This document shows, in pieces, positions 1-6,093 of a stretch of 8,310 nucleotides of DNA. This DNA comes from Flavobacterium psychrophilum (GTDB lineage Bacteria; Bacteroidota; Bacteroidia; Flavobacteriales; Flavobacteriaceae): positions 1 to 8,310 of the forward strand of contig CAMBOW010000078.1 of NCBI GenBank assembly GCA_945869365.1, read 5' to 3'. The notes beneath the pieces were generated by a model, which worked only from the letters and a program-made list of their open reading frames with translations, had not been told where the DNA came from and did no database searches. Position 1 is the stretch's first letter, and every line of letters starts with the position of its first letter. The position numbers were made by a program, and so were the translations under genes.

Positions 1-10
1 TTTGGCAGGC

Positions 11-54
11 GTCCCGAAGCGTCGGGACAAAAAGGAGATCCCGAAGTTTCGGGA
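11..54. repeat. Pair of GTCCCGAA/TTCGGGAC-type hairpins
   Basis: The first hairpin has arms GTCCCGA (11-17) and TCGGGAC (22-28) around the loop AGCG. The second has arms TCCCGAA (39-45) and TTCGGGA (48-54) around a two-base centre. They share the core TCCCGAA and sit 10 bp apart, so they look like two copies of one short palindromic unit. Neither is followed by a T-tract on the plus strand, so they are not classical terminators of an upstream plus-strand gene. The unit resembles dispersed REP-like palindromes of flavobacterial genomes, which is an inference from memory rather than a search. Confidence 0.6.
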
Positions 55-62
55 CCGTAAAG

Positions 63-115
63 AAACTCGAACTGTTTGAGCCCGCGAGTTTGCGAGCGGG
101 GGAGTTTTTGAGTTT
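63..115. repeat. GC-rich hairpin nested in AAACTC/GAGTTT arms
   Basis: The inner arms are CCCGC (81-85) and GCGGG (96-100). An outer arm AAACTC (63-68) can pair with GAGTTT at either 102-107 or 110-115, and another GAGTTT lies in the inner loop (86-91). A second small imperfect palindrome occupies 66-80. The result is a long potential stem of about 50 bases with alternative outer pairings. No coding function is evident. It probably belongs to the same intergenic module as the neighbouring repeats. Confidence 0.5.
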
Positions 116-153
116 TAGGAAGTGAGCCTATTTTGATCGCCGAAAATCCTAGG

Positions 154-193
154 TCTTGATTTTTTGTTTCTTTTTCATCAAGGAAAAAGAAAA
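154..193. repeat. 10-bp purine/pyrimidine hairpin with alternative stem
   Basis: TTTCTTTTTC (167-176) is exactly complementary to GAAAAAGAAA (183-192) with the six-base loop ATCAAG. That loop is itself complementary to CTTGAT at 155-160, so two mutually exclusive foldings exist. Each arm is a pure pyrimidine or purine run. No gene is adjacent on the left, and ribE ends more than 230 bases to the right, so a role as attenuator cannot be assigned from this window. Confidence 0.5.
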
Positions 194-229
194 GAAAGAG
201 ATTTGATTAACTAATAAACACACCCCCAG

Positions 230-245
230 CCCCTCTCGAGAGGGG
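230..245. repeat. 16-bp perfect palindrome CCCCTCTCGAGAGGGG
   Basis: The sequence reads identically on both strands over 16 bases and is centred on CTCGAG. It sits in a C-rich then G-rich context (ACCCCCAGC before it, AGTTTG after it). Similar 'CCCCTCT...AGAGGGG' elements are familiar as dispersed intergenic repeats in Bacteroidota. That family assignment is from memory. No T-tract follows on either strand, so a terminator role is unlikely. Confidence 0.55.
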
Positions 246-289
246 AGTTTGTGAAGTACACTAAGCACTGCTGTTTGCTGATAGTTGTC

Positions 290-339
290 AGCTTTTAGCT
301 TTTCGACACGAGTGTTTTTTAGACGAGAGACTAAAAGCT
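290..339. repeat. 9-bp inverted repeat AGCTTTTAG ... CTAAAAGCT
   Basis: The arms at 290-298 and 331-339 are exact complements separated by 32 bases. A smaller inverted repeat, GCTGA (277-281) and TCAGC (288-292), overlaps the left arm. The spacing is wide for a terminator. Function is not evident. Confidence 0.4.
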
Positions 340-366
340 TAGAGATGAGAGACGGTCCTCAATATG

Positions 367-394
367 AAAACTCATAACTCATAATTCATAACTC
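367..394. repeat. Low-complexity run of CTCATAA-like words
   Basis: Three near-identical words (CTCATAA, CTCATAA, TTCATAA) follow each other directly, ending in CTC. This is a degenerate short tandem repeat of a kind common in flavobacterial spacers, 36 bases beyond the 3' end of ribE. No function can be assigned. Confidence 0.5.
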
Positions 395-429
395 TAACCC
401 AACCACCTACTACCTCAAAACCACAACTG

Positions 430-1020
430 CTAAAGTCTCAACCCATGCAATTTACTCACGTATTTGCCAATCACGTCAAATTCTAAATTTACTTGGGCGC
501 CTACTTTAAAGGTGTGAAAATTGGTATGTTGGTAAGTGTAGGGAATAATGGCCACGCTAAAGGAATTGGCATTAGAATTCACTACCGTGAGGCTTACGCC
601 GTTTACCGTAATGGATCCTTTTTCGATGGTAATATTGTGCAGGCTAGGATCATAGTCAAAACTAAAATACCAACTACCTTCTGCTTCTCGAATTTCAGTA
701 CAAACGCCCGTTTGGTCTACGTGGCCTTGCACAATATGACCGTCCAGTCGTGCGCCCAATACCATGGCGCGTTCCAAATTGATGGCGTCGCCTATGGCCC
801 AAGTTTCAATATTGGTTTTCAGGCAAGTTTCTTGAATAGCCGTAACCGTATAGGTAGAATTTGTTTTTGAAACGACCGTGAGACAAACCCCATTGTGGGC
901 CACACTTTGGTCTATTTTTAATTCGCTTGTCAACGGAGTTTGAACCGTGAGATGCAAGTTTTTTTGGTCTTTCTTTGCTTCGACTAGCGTGCCTAGGGTT
1001 TCTATGATTCCTGTGAACAT
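430..1020 (-). CDS. ribE: Riboflavin synthase (alpha-type, lumazine-binding)
   Basis: RibE converts two molecules of 6,7-dimethyl-8-ribityllumazine into riboflavin plus a pyrimidinedione, the last step of vitamin B2 synthesis, in the cytoplasm and normally as a trimer. The 196-residue protein opens with the hallmark MFTGIIE and consists of two homologous lumazine-binding barrels, roughly residues 1-90 and 95-190. Visible motifs are SVAHNGVCLTV (39-49), NLERAM (81-86), GHIVQGHVD (94-102) and GSITVNGVSLTV (135-146). By alignment with the E. coli enzyme, F2, S39, C46, H95, H100, S143 and D182 correspond to active-site residues. Length is close to the family norm of about 200-215. The ATG at 1020 is the natural start because the MFTGI terminus is invariant in the family. 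The gene is transcribed away from pdxA, and other rib genes are not in the window. No FMN riboswitch is visible in the 60-bp spacer upstream. Confidence 0.97.
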   Translation of the reverse strand: MFTGIIETLGTLVEAKKDQKNLHLTVQTPLTSELKIDQSVAHNGVCLTVVSKTNSTYTVTAIQETCLKTNIETWAIGDAINLERAMVLGARLDGHIVQGHVDQTGVCTEIREAEGSWYFSFDYDPSLHNITIEKGSITVNGVSLTVVNSNANSFSVAIIPYTYQHTNFHTFKVGAQVNLEFDVIGKYVSKLHGLRL

Positions 1021-1036
1021 TGTGGTTTTATTTTAC

Positions 1037-1057
1037 TAAATTTGCCCGTCAAAATTA
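1037..1057. promoter_or_regulatory. Possible divergent -7 elements between ribE and pdxA
   Basis: TAAATTTG (1037-1044, plus strand) and TAATTTTG (1057-1050, minus strand) both match the Bacteroidota -7 consensus TAnnTTTG and point toward pdxA and ribE respectively. Neither has a convincing -33 TTG at the usual spacing: the nearest plus-strand TTG, at 1020-1022, is only 14 bases upstream. AT-rich DNA produces such words by chance, so this is tentative. Confidence 0.35.
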
Positions 1058-1080
1058 GCAATAAATACCCGGTAGTACCC

Positions 1081-2142
1081 ATGAAAAAAGCAGAAAATAT
1101 ATTGGTTGGAATTTCAATCGGAGATTTAAACGGGATTGGCAGCGAAGTAGTTTTAAGAACATTCGAGGACACGCGTATGTTAGAACTTTGTACGCCTGTA
1201 ATTTTTGCTAATGTGAAATTGCTATCGTTCATCAAAAAAATGATCGAAACAGAAGCCATGTTTCATGGAATAGACTCATTAGAACAGGTGCTGGTAGGTA
1301 AAATAAACGTGCTCAATGTGTGGCGCGATACTATTGATTTGTCATTTGGCGAAGCCACCGAATTGGGTGGAAGCTTCGGCATCCAATCATTTGTGGCGGC
1401 AACGAAGGCCTTAAAAGACAGTAAAATAGACGTCTTAGTTACGGCGCCTATTAATAAATTTAATGCCCAATCAGAAGAATTTAAATTCCCAGGACATACC
1501 GATTATTTGGCTCAAGAATTAGACGGAAACGCCTTGATGCTCATGGTGCAAGATAGATTGCGCGTGGGCTTGCTCACCGATCATGTGCCAGTAAATGAAG
1601 TAGCTCAACACTTAACCGAAAAATTATTAACCGAGAAAATCGAAACCATCCGCAAGACGTTGGTGCAAGATTTTAGTTTAGTAAAACCCAAAATTGCCGT
1701 CTTGGGGCTCAATCCGCATAGTGGAGACAATGGGGTAATTGGCAAAGAAGAAGAAACAATCATTAAGCCTACCATCAAAAAAATATCCGAAAAAGGCACC
1801 TTGGTCTACGGACCTTTCCCGGCCGACGGGTTTTTTGGCAGCAACCAATACGAAAAGTATGACGCGGTTTTGGCGATGTATCACGACCAAGGCTTGGTGC
1901 CGTTTAAGACGCTTTCGTTTGGAAGAGGCGTAAATTTCACCGCAGGCCTGTCAAAAATAAGAACCTCACCCGATCATGGAACTGCTTTTGATATCGCTGG
2001 AAAAGGAGTGGCCGATTTCAATTCGTTTAAAGAAGCGGTGTATTTGGCGATTGACGTATTTCATTCTCGAAATCAGCATCTCGAAATCAGTGCTAATCCG
2101 ATGAAAATCAGAGAAATAAAAGAAGAAAAAAATATTCGATAA
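1081..2142 (+). CDS. pdxA: 4-hydroxythreonine-4-phosphate dehydrogenase
   Basis: PdxA oxidises 4-phosphohydroxy-L-threonine with NAD(P)+. The product decarboxylates to 3-amino-2-oxopropyl phosphate, which PdxJ condenses with deoxyxylulose 5-phosphate to make pyridoxine 5'-phosphate. The 353-residue protein has the divalent-metal histidines in their expected contexts: H168 (DHVP), H213 (LNPHSGD) and H268 (MYHDQG), each two residues offset from E. coli H166, H211 and H266. It also has GHTDYLA (138-144), GPFPADGFF (244-252) and a C-terminal TSPDHGTAFDIAGKG (295-309). The reading frame stays open upstream to a TTG at 1042, but the ATG at 1081 gives the typical MKKAENI..GISIGDLNGIG terminus and the usual length, so it is preferred. 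It is divergent from ribE. The next gene starts 80 bp downstream behind its own promoter, so pdxA may be transcribed alone. Confidence 0.96.
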   Translation: MKKAENILVGISIGDLNGIGSEVVLRTFEDTRMLELCTPVIFANVKLLSFIKKMIETEAMFHGIDSLEQVLVGKINVLNVWRDTIDLSFGEATELGGSFGIQSFVAATKALKDSKIDVLVTAPINKFNAQSEEFKFPGHTDYLAQELDGNALMLMVQDRLRVGLLTDHVPVNEVAQHLTEKLLTEKIETIRKTLVQDFSLVKPKIAVLGLNPHSGDNGVIGKEEETIIKPTIKKISEKGTLVYGPFPADGFFGSNQYEKYDAVLAMYHDQGLVPFKTLSFGRGVNFTAGLSKIRTSPDHGTAFDIAGKGVADFNSFKEAVYLAIDVFHSRNQHLEISANPMKIREIKEEKNIR

Positions 2143-2161
2143 AAAAATGCGCGCCACATTT

Positions 2162-2189
2162 TTGATTGTACAATAAATTTATATCTTTG
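2162..2189 (+). promoter_or_regulatory. Bacteroidota-type promoter for DUF177-rpmF
   Basis: A -33 TTG (2162-2164, within TTTG) is followed after 17 bases by TATCTTTG (2182-2189), an exact match to the TAnnTTTG -7 element used by the primary sigma factor of this phylum. Transcription would start about 6 bases downstream, near 2195, giving a leader of roughly 28 bases before the ATG at 2223. This is the best-formed promoter in the window, as expected for a ribosomal-protein transcript. Confidence 0.75.
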
Positions 2190-2222
2190 CGCTCCCGATT
2201 CGTTCGGTAAATTGGTGTCAAA

Positions 2223-2759
2223 ATGAAACAGTTAAATGAATTTTTAATTCCTATTTTAGGATTAAAGTTAGGGAAACACCAATTTGAATACCAGATTAAC
2301 AATACGTTCTTTGACCACTTTGATTACCGCGAATTTGAAAGTTCCGACATCAAAGTAAAAGTAGTACTAGAAAAGAAACCAAGTTTTTTAGAGCTCAGCT
2401 TCAAACACAGCGGAACCATTCACATTCCATGTGATGTGACCGGAGAAGAGTTTGATTTGCCCCTTAAAGGAAAAATCAATTTGGTGGTGCAATTTGGCGA
2501 GCAATTCAATGATGACAACGAAGAGTTATTGATTTTGCCCCACGGGGAACACCAGTTAGATGTGTCGCAATACATCTACGAGATGATTGTTCTTTCTATT
2601 CCGTACAGAAAAGAGCATCCTGGAATTAAGTCAGGCACCTTGCAAACACCCGCACTCGACACCTTAAAAGCCTTGTCGGTTTCGGCTCCAAGTACAGAAG
2701 AACAACAAACAATAGACCCGCGTTGGGATAAATTAAAGCAACTATTAACGGATAAATAA
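2223..2759 (+). CDS. DUF177/YceD family protein
   Basis: This 178-residue cytoplasmic protein belongs to the YceD (DUF177) family, which is encoded next to rpmF in most bacteria. Work in E. coli and plants links the family to 23S rRNA accumulation, but its biochemical role is not settled. Recognisable parts are a beta-rich middle with GTIHIPCDVTGEEFDLPL (64-81, carrying the family's conserved cysteine, here C70), LDVSQYIYEMIVLSIPYR (112-129) before the conserved EHPG, and the C-terminal signature DPRWDKLKQLL (165-175). There is no signal peptide or membrane segment. It starts about 28 bases after the inferred transcription start and ends 9 bases before rpmF, so the two are almost certainly co-transcribed. 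The family assignment rests on the C-terminal signature and gene context. Confidence 0.9.
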   Translation: MKQLNEFLIPILGLKLGKHQFEYQINNTFFDHFDYREFESSDIKVKVVLEKKPSFLELSFKHSGTIHIPCDVTGEEFDLPLKGKINLVVQFGEQFNDDNEELLILPHGEHQLDVSQYIYEMIVLSIPYRKEHPGIKSGTLQTPALDTLKALSVSAPSTEEQQTIDPRWDKLKQLLTDK

Positions 2760-2768
2760 TACAGTAAA

Positions 2769-2966
2769 ATGGCACATCCTAAGAGAAAAATCTCCAAGAC
2801 AAGAAGAGATAAAAGAAGAACACATTATAAAGCAACAGTTGCTCAAATTGCAACTTGCCCAATTACTGGAGAAGCGCATTTGTACCACAGAGCATACTGG
2901 CATGAAGGTAAAATGTACTACAGAGGACAAGTGGTTATTGACAAATCACCTGTAGCGCTTGCTTAA
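2769..2966 (+). CDS. rpmF: Large-subunit ribosomal protein L32 (bL32), zinc-ligand-free form
   Basis: bL32 is a small basic protein of the 50S subunit. The 65-residue product has the family N-terminus [17 protein letters not shown], in which the strongly basic segment contacts 23S rRNA, followed by [15 protein letters not shown]. Zinc-binding L32 proteins carry two Cys pairs (CPxC...CxxC). Here only C30 remains and the other three positions are substituted, so this is a C-minus version unlikely to bind zinc. It follows the DUF177 gene by 9 bases and is followed by a hairpin terminator 19 bases after its stop. The YRGQVVIDK stretch replaces the usual CGYYkGr..v end. Confidence 0.96.
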   Translation: MAHPKRKISKTRRDKRRTHYKATVAQIATCPITGEAHLYHRAYWHEGKMYYRGQVVIDKSPVALA

Positions 2967-2985
2967 TACCTTCAAATAATACTGC

Positions 2986-3012
2986 AAAACTCTCACCGAT
3001 GTGGGAGTTTTT
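2986..3012 (+). terminator. Rho-independent terminator after rpmF
   Basis: AAAACTCTCAC (2986-2996) pairs with GTGGGAGTTTT (3001-3011) through 11 base pairs, including one G-U, around the loop CGAT. The 3' arm merges into a T-run (3008-3012). It lies just beyond the rpmF stop and separates the ribosomal transcript from fabH. Confidence 0.75.
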
Positions 3013-3045
3013 GTTGTTTATATTAGGTCACAAATTACCCGGTTT

Positions 3046-3061
3046 AAATCAAATTTGATTT
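3046..3061. promoter_or_regulatory. 16-bp perfect palindrome upstream of fabH
   Basis: AAATCAAATTTGATTT is identical on both strands and ends 65 bases before the fabH start codon. Its position, between the rpmF terminator and the fabH gene, and its dyad symmetry suggest a binding site for a dimeric regulator of the fabH-accB-accC unit. The sequence is entirely AT-rich apart from one C/G pair, and an exact 16-bp palindrome could arise by chance in DNA of this composition. No regulator gene is present nearby. Confidence 0.35.
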
Positions 3062-3070
3062 CAATTTTTT

Positions 3071-3105
3071 TTGTAATTTCCAACACTTTATCAAAGGTGA
3101 CTTTG
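3071..3105 (+). promoter_or_regulatory. Weak candidate promoter for fabH
   Basis: TTG (3071-3073) and TGACTTTG (3098-3105) resemble the -33 and -7 elements, but the -7 has G instead of A at its second base and the 24-base spacing is long. A start near 3111 would leave a leader of about 16 bases. A promoter is expected here because a terminator follows rpmF, but this match is marginal. Confidence 0.3.
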
Positions 3106-3126
3106 TTGAAGAAATAGCAACCATTT

Positions 3127-4125
3127 ATGAGTACAATTACCGCTGCCATTACTGCTGTAGGTTCGTATGTTCCCGACTTTGTGTTAACCAATAAATTATT
3201 GGAGACCTTGGTAGAAACCAACGACGAATGGATTACATCACGTACCGGAATTCGCGAACGAAGAATATTAAAAGGAGATAAATTAGGAACTTCCTATTTG
3301 GCGATCAAAGCTGCCGAAGATTTAATCCAAAAAAGCGGGATCAATCCAGCGGAGATTGATGCAGTTATAGTAGCCACTACCACCCCCGATATGCCTGTTG
3401 CTGCTACGGCAGTATATGTAGCCACACAAATTGGTGCGGTAAATGCCTTTGCCTACGATTTACAAGCCGCCTGTTCTGGATTTTTATACGGCATGTCTAC
3501 TTGTGCAGCCTATATTCAAGCCGGACGCTACAAAAAAGTTTTATTAATTGGGGCCGACAAAATGTCTTCCATTATAGATTATACCGATCGCGCCACCTGC
3601 ATTATTTTTGGTGATGGCGCTGGCGCTGTTTTGTTTGAGCCCAATCACGAAGGATTTGGATTGCAAGACGAATTTTTGCGCAGCGACGGAATTGGCCGTG
3701 AATATTTAAAGATTGATGCGGGTGGTTCTATTTTGCCTTCCTCAGCCGAAACGGTAGAAAACCGCCAACACTATGTGTTTCAAGACGGTAAAACTGTTTT
3801 TAAATATGCAGTAACTGGGATGGCCGATGTGAGCGAAAAAATTATGCATCGCAACAATTTAACTCACGATGATGTAGATTGGTTACTTGCACACCAAGCC
3901 AATCGACGCATTATAGATGCAACTGCCTCACGCATGGGCGTTGACGAGAGCAAAGTGCTGATTAATATTGAGAAATACGGAAACACAACCTCGGCTACTT
4001 TGCCTTTGTTATTAAGTGATTTTGAACATAAATTTAAAAAAGGAGATAACCTTATTTTTGCTGCGTTTGGTGGCGGATTTACTTGGGGATCTATCTATTT
4101 AAAATGGGCTTACGATAAAAAATAA
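3127..4125 (+). CDS. fabH: Beta-ketoacyl-ACP synthase III (FabH)
   Basis: FabH condenses an acyl-CoA primer with malonyl-ACP to start type II fatty-acid synthesis. In this phylum it commonly uses branched primers, which is known for related bacteria and not visible in the sequence. The 332-residue protein has the thiolase fold with the full catalytic triad: C116 in DLQAACSGF, H256 in AHQANRRI and N286 in YGNTTSA. Further signatures are TNDEWITSRTGIRER (31-45), GDGAGAVLF (162-170) and the C-terminal FAAFGGGFTWGS (311-322). Length fits the family (about 310-340). It is separated from rpmF by a terminator and 160 bp, and from accB by only 23 bp, so it most likely leads an operon with accB and accC. 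The plsX gene that often precedes fabH elsewhere is missing. Confidence 0.96.
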   Translation: MSTITAAITAVGSYVPDFVLTNKLLETLVETNDEWITSRTGIRERRILKGDKLGTSYLAIKAAEDLIQKSGINPAEIDAVIVATTTPDMPVAATAVYVATQIGAVNAFAYDLQAACSGFLYGMSTCAAYIQAGRYKKVLLIGADKMSSIIDYTDRATCIIFGDGAGAVLFEPNHEGFGLQDEFLRSDGIGREYLKIDAGGSILPSSAETVENRQHYVFQDGKTVFKYAVTGMADVSEKIMHRNNLTHDDVDWLLAHQANRRIIDATASRMGVDESKVLINIEKYGNTTSATLPLLLSDFEHKFKKGDNLIFAAFGGGFTWGSIYLKWAYDKK

Positions 4126-4148
4126 AACTAATCTTAAATCAACACATT

Positions 4149-4628
4149 ATGGATTTAAAAGAAATTCAAAACCTGATTAAATTTGTATCCAATTCAGGGG
4201 TTGCCGAAGTAAAATTAGAAACGGGAGACATCAAAATTACCATCAGAACTACGCTCGAAGGGAACAGTCCGGATATTACTTATGTGCAACAAGCACCCAT
4301 GGCACAATCTTTGCCAGCTATACCCGTTGCGGCTCTTTCGCAAGCACCTGCTGCACCTGTAGCGGCTGCACCTGCTGAAAACGCAAACTACATTACGGTA
4401 AAATCACCCATGATTGGAACTTTCTACAGAAAACCTTCACCAGACAAACCGATGTTTGTTGAGGTTGGAAGTACCATCGGAAAAGGCGATGTGCTTTGCG
4501 TAATTGAAGCGATGAAATTATTCAACGAAATCGAATCAGAAGTTTCCGGAAAAATCGTTAAAATTTTAGTGGATGATATGTCTCCAGTAGAATTTGATCA
4601 ACCTTTATTCTTGGTTGATCCTTCCTAA
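4149..4628 (+). CDS. accB: Biotin carboxyl carrier protein of acetyl-CoA carboxylase
   Basis: AccB carries biotin between the biotin carboxylase (AccC) and the carboxyltransferase of acetyl-CoA carboxylase in the cytoplasm. The 159-residue protein has an N-terminal segment (about 1-35, MDLKEIQNLIKFV) that typically contacts the carboxylase, a flexible Ala/Pro-rich linker (about 48-78), and a C-terminal biotinyl domain (about 81-158). K123 in the motif IEAMKLFNE is the lysine that is biotinylated. The stretch FYRKPSPDKPMFVEVG (92-107) corresponds to the thumb loop characteristic of AccB, which distinguishes it from carriers of other biotin enzymes. It lies 23 bp after fabH and 79 bp before accC, the natural operon order. 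Confidence 0.96.
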   Translation: MDLKEIQNLIKFVSNSGVAEVKLETGDIKITIRTTLEGNSPDITYVQQAPMAQSLPAIPVAALSQAPAAPVAAAPAENANYITVKSPMIGTFYRKPSPDKPMFVEVGSTIGKGDVLCVIEAMKLFNEIESEVSGKIVKILVDDMSPVEFDQPLFLVDPS

Positions 4629-4641
4629 ACTGTTTTGAAAT

Positions 4642-4687
4642 TCCAATAATGAAAATACAAATTCCACTATTGGATTTTGGGATTTGT
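4642..4687 (+). repeat. Interleaved inverted repeats between accB and accC
   Basis: TCCAATA (4642-4648) is complementary to TATTGGA (4668-4674), and ACAAATTCC (4657-4665) pairs with GGGATTTGT (4679-4687) with one G-U. The two stems interleave: each contains one arm of the other in its loop, so they either exclude each other or form a pseudoknot-like fold. The surrounding DNA consists of AAATTCC, AATTCCA and GGATTTTGGGATTTG words, which also resembles the degenerate ATTCCAAA-type repeats common in flavobacterial spacers. No T-tract follows, so it is not a standard terminator. A role in setting the accB-to-accC ratio is possible but unproven. Confidence 0.45.
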
Positions 4688-4707
4688 AATTTTAAAATTT
4701 ATAAGCA

Positions 4708-6054
4708 ATGTTTAAAAAAATATTAATTGCCAACAGAGGAGAGATTGCCCTGCGCATCATCCGAACCTGTCGTGAAATGGGTATCAAAACGGTTGCAGTT
4801 TACTCTACTGTTGATGCAGAAAGTTTGCACGTAAAGTTTGCTGACGAAGCCGTTTGTATTGGGCCTGCGCCAAGCAATTTGTCCTACTTAAAGATGTCCA
4901 ACATCATTGCAGCGGCAGAAATCACCAATGCAGATGCCATTCATCCGGGTTATGGCTTTTTGTCTGAAAATGCAAAATTTTCTAAAATTTGCCAAGAGCA
5001 CGGAATTAAATTTATTGGTGCTTCACCCGAGATGATAGATCGAATGGGCGATAAGGCTTCTGCCAAAGCCACGATGAAAGAGGCGGGTGTACCTTGTGTT
5101 CCTGGTTCTGAAGGAATTTTAGAATCCTATGAAGAAGCGGCAAAATTATCTAAAGAGATGGGCTATCCCGTAATGCTCAAAGCAACTGCTGGGGGCGGAG
5201 GAAAAGGGATGCGCGCCGTGTGGAAAGAAGAAGATTTATTGAAAGCATGGGAAAGTGCACGCCAGGAAGCAGGAGCTGCTTTTGGAAACGATGGCATGTA
5301 CCTTGAAAAATTAATCGAAGAACCCCGACATATCGAAATTCAAGTAGTAGGAGATGCCTATGGCAAAGCCTGTCATTTGTCTGAACGCGATTGCTCTGTG
5401 CAACGTCGTCACCAAAAACTTACCGAAGAAACGCCTTCGCCATTCATGACCGATGAATTGCGAAATAAAATGGGCGAAGCTGCAGTAAAAGCTGCTGAGT
5501 TCATCAAATACGAAGGTGCAGGTACCGTAGAGTTTTTGGTAGACAAACACCGCAATTTCTACTTCATGGAAATGAATACGCGTATTCAAGTTGAGCACCC
5601 CATTACCGAACAAGTGATTGATTACGATTTAATTCGTGAACAAATACTTGTAGCTGCTGGTGTGCCCATTTCCGGGAAAAATTACTACCCCAATTTGCAC
5701 GCCATCGAATGCCGCATCAACGCCGAAGATCCGTACAACGATTTCCGTCCATCGCCAGGTAAAATCACCACCTTGCATGCGCCCGGAGGACATGGGGTTC
5801 GTTTAGATACGCACGTATACGCTGGATACACCATTCCATCCAATTACGATTCGATGATTGCCAAATTGATTACTACGGCACAAACCCGTGAAGAGGCAAT
5901 CAGCAAAATGAAACGTGCATTAGACGAGTTCGTGATTGAAGGAATCAAAACTACGATTCCGTTTCACCGCCAATTGATGGATGAGCCGGATTATGTAGCT
6001 GGAAATTACACCACAAAATTTATGGAGAGTTTCACCATGAACGATCCTGACTAA
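4708..6054 (+). CDS. accC: Biotin carboxylase subunit of acetyl-CoA carboxylase
   Basis: AccC uses ATP and bicarbonate to carboxylate the biotin on AccB, the first half-reaction of malonyl-CoA synthesis. The 448-residue protein matches the single-domain bacterial subunit in length (E. coli 449). The N-terminal pre-ATP-grasp domain starts [19 protein letters not shown]. The ATP-grasp domain shows K116 (GDKASAK), K158 before the glycine-rich loop GGGGKGM (162-168), E275 and E288, and the catalytic loop [13 protein letters not shown] (289-301) with R292 and E296. R336 (ECRINAED) matches the biotin-site arginine R338 of E. coli. It ends shortly after the carboxylase C-terminal domain with no fused carrier, consistent with the separate accB just upstream. 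A strong terminator follows the stop within a few bases. The carboxyltransferase genes are not in this window. Confidence 0.97.
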   Translation: MFKKILIANRGEIALRIIRTCREMGIKTVAVYSTVDAESLHVKFADEAVCIGPAPSNLSYLKMSNIIAAAEITNADAIHPGYGFLSENAKFSKICQEHGIKFIGASPEMIDRMGDKASAKATMKEAGVPCVPGSEGILESYEEAAKLSKEMGYPVMLKATAGGGGKGMRAVWKEEDLLKAWESARQEAGAAFGNDGMYLEKLIEEPRHIEIQVVGDAYGKACHLSERDCSVQRRHQKLTEETPSPFMTDELRNKMGEAAVKAAEFIKYEGAGTVEFLVDKHRNFYFMEMNTRIQVEHPITEQVIDYDLIREQILVAAGVPISGKNYYPNLHAIECRINAEDPYNDFRPSPGKITTLHAPGGHGVRLDTHVYAGYTIPSNYDSMIAKLITTAQTREEAISKMKRALDEFVIEGIKTTIPFHRQLMDEPDYVAGNYTTKFMESFTMNDPD

Positions 6055-6055
6055 T

Positions 6056-6084
6056 AAAAAACGCCTCAGTTATGAGGCGTTTTT
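6056..6084. terminator. Bidirectional terminator between accC and the S9 peptidase gene
   Basis: ACGCCTCA (6061-6068) and TGAGGCGT (6073-6080) form an 8-bp GC-rich stem with loop GTTA. An A-run (6056-6060) precedes it and a T-run (6080-6084) follows, so the same hairpin can terminate accC on the plus strand and the convergent peptidase gene on the minus strand. It sits two bases after the accC stop and ten bases past the peptidase stop. Confidence 0.92.
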
Positions 6085-6093
6085 CTTTTCATT

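Larger units (their letters stand above)
1..429. other. Gene-free spacer made of stacked inverted repeats and low-complexity sequence
   Basis: No convincing coding region is visible in either strand of this stretch of more than 400 bases. It holds two GTCCCGA/TCGGGAC-type hairpins near the left edge, a GC-rich CCCGC/GCGGG hairpin flanked by repeated GAGTTT words, a 10-bp TTTCTTTTTC/GAAAAAGAAA hairpin, a 16-bp perfect palindrome, a 9-bp AGCTTTTAG/CTAAAAGCT inverted repeat and a run of CTCATAA-like words. From general knowledge, Flavobacterium genomes carry such modules repeatedly between genes, so I infer dispersed intergenic repeat DNA. It lies downstream of ribE, whose transcription would run into it. 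I see no clean terminator with a T-tract for ribE here. Confidence 0.7.

Noticed and set aside
493..870. Open frame of 125 codons on the plus strand opposite ribE
   Set aside because: It is antisense to a fully recognisable riboflavin synthase, its translation matches no family I know, and no promoter supports it. It is a shadow of the real gene.
1042..1080. Upstream TTG start that would add 13 residues to PdxA
   Set aside because: The extension lies within the divergent promoter spacer. The family N-terminus MKKAENI..GISIGDLNG begins at the ATG at 1081, and length from there is normal.
2143..2163. AAAAATG/CATTTTT inverted repeat after pdxA as a terminator
   Set aside because: The stem is only 7 bp and almost all A-T with a loop of 7, and its 3' arm overlaps the -33 element of the following promoter. 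It is too weak to call.
5311..5613. 100-codon open frame on the minus strand inside accC
   Set aside because: It is fully embedded opposite conserved ATP-grasp sequence and shows no recognisable protein features or signals.
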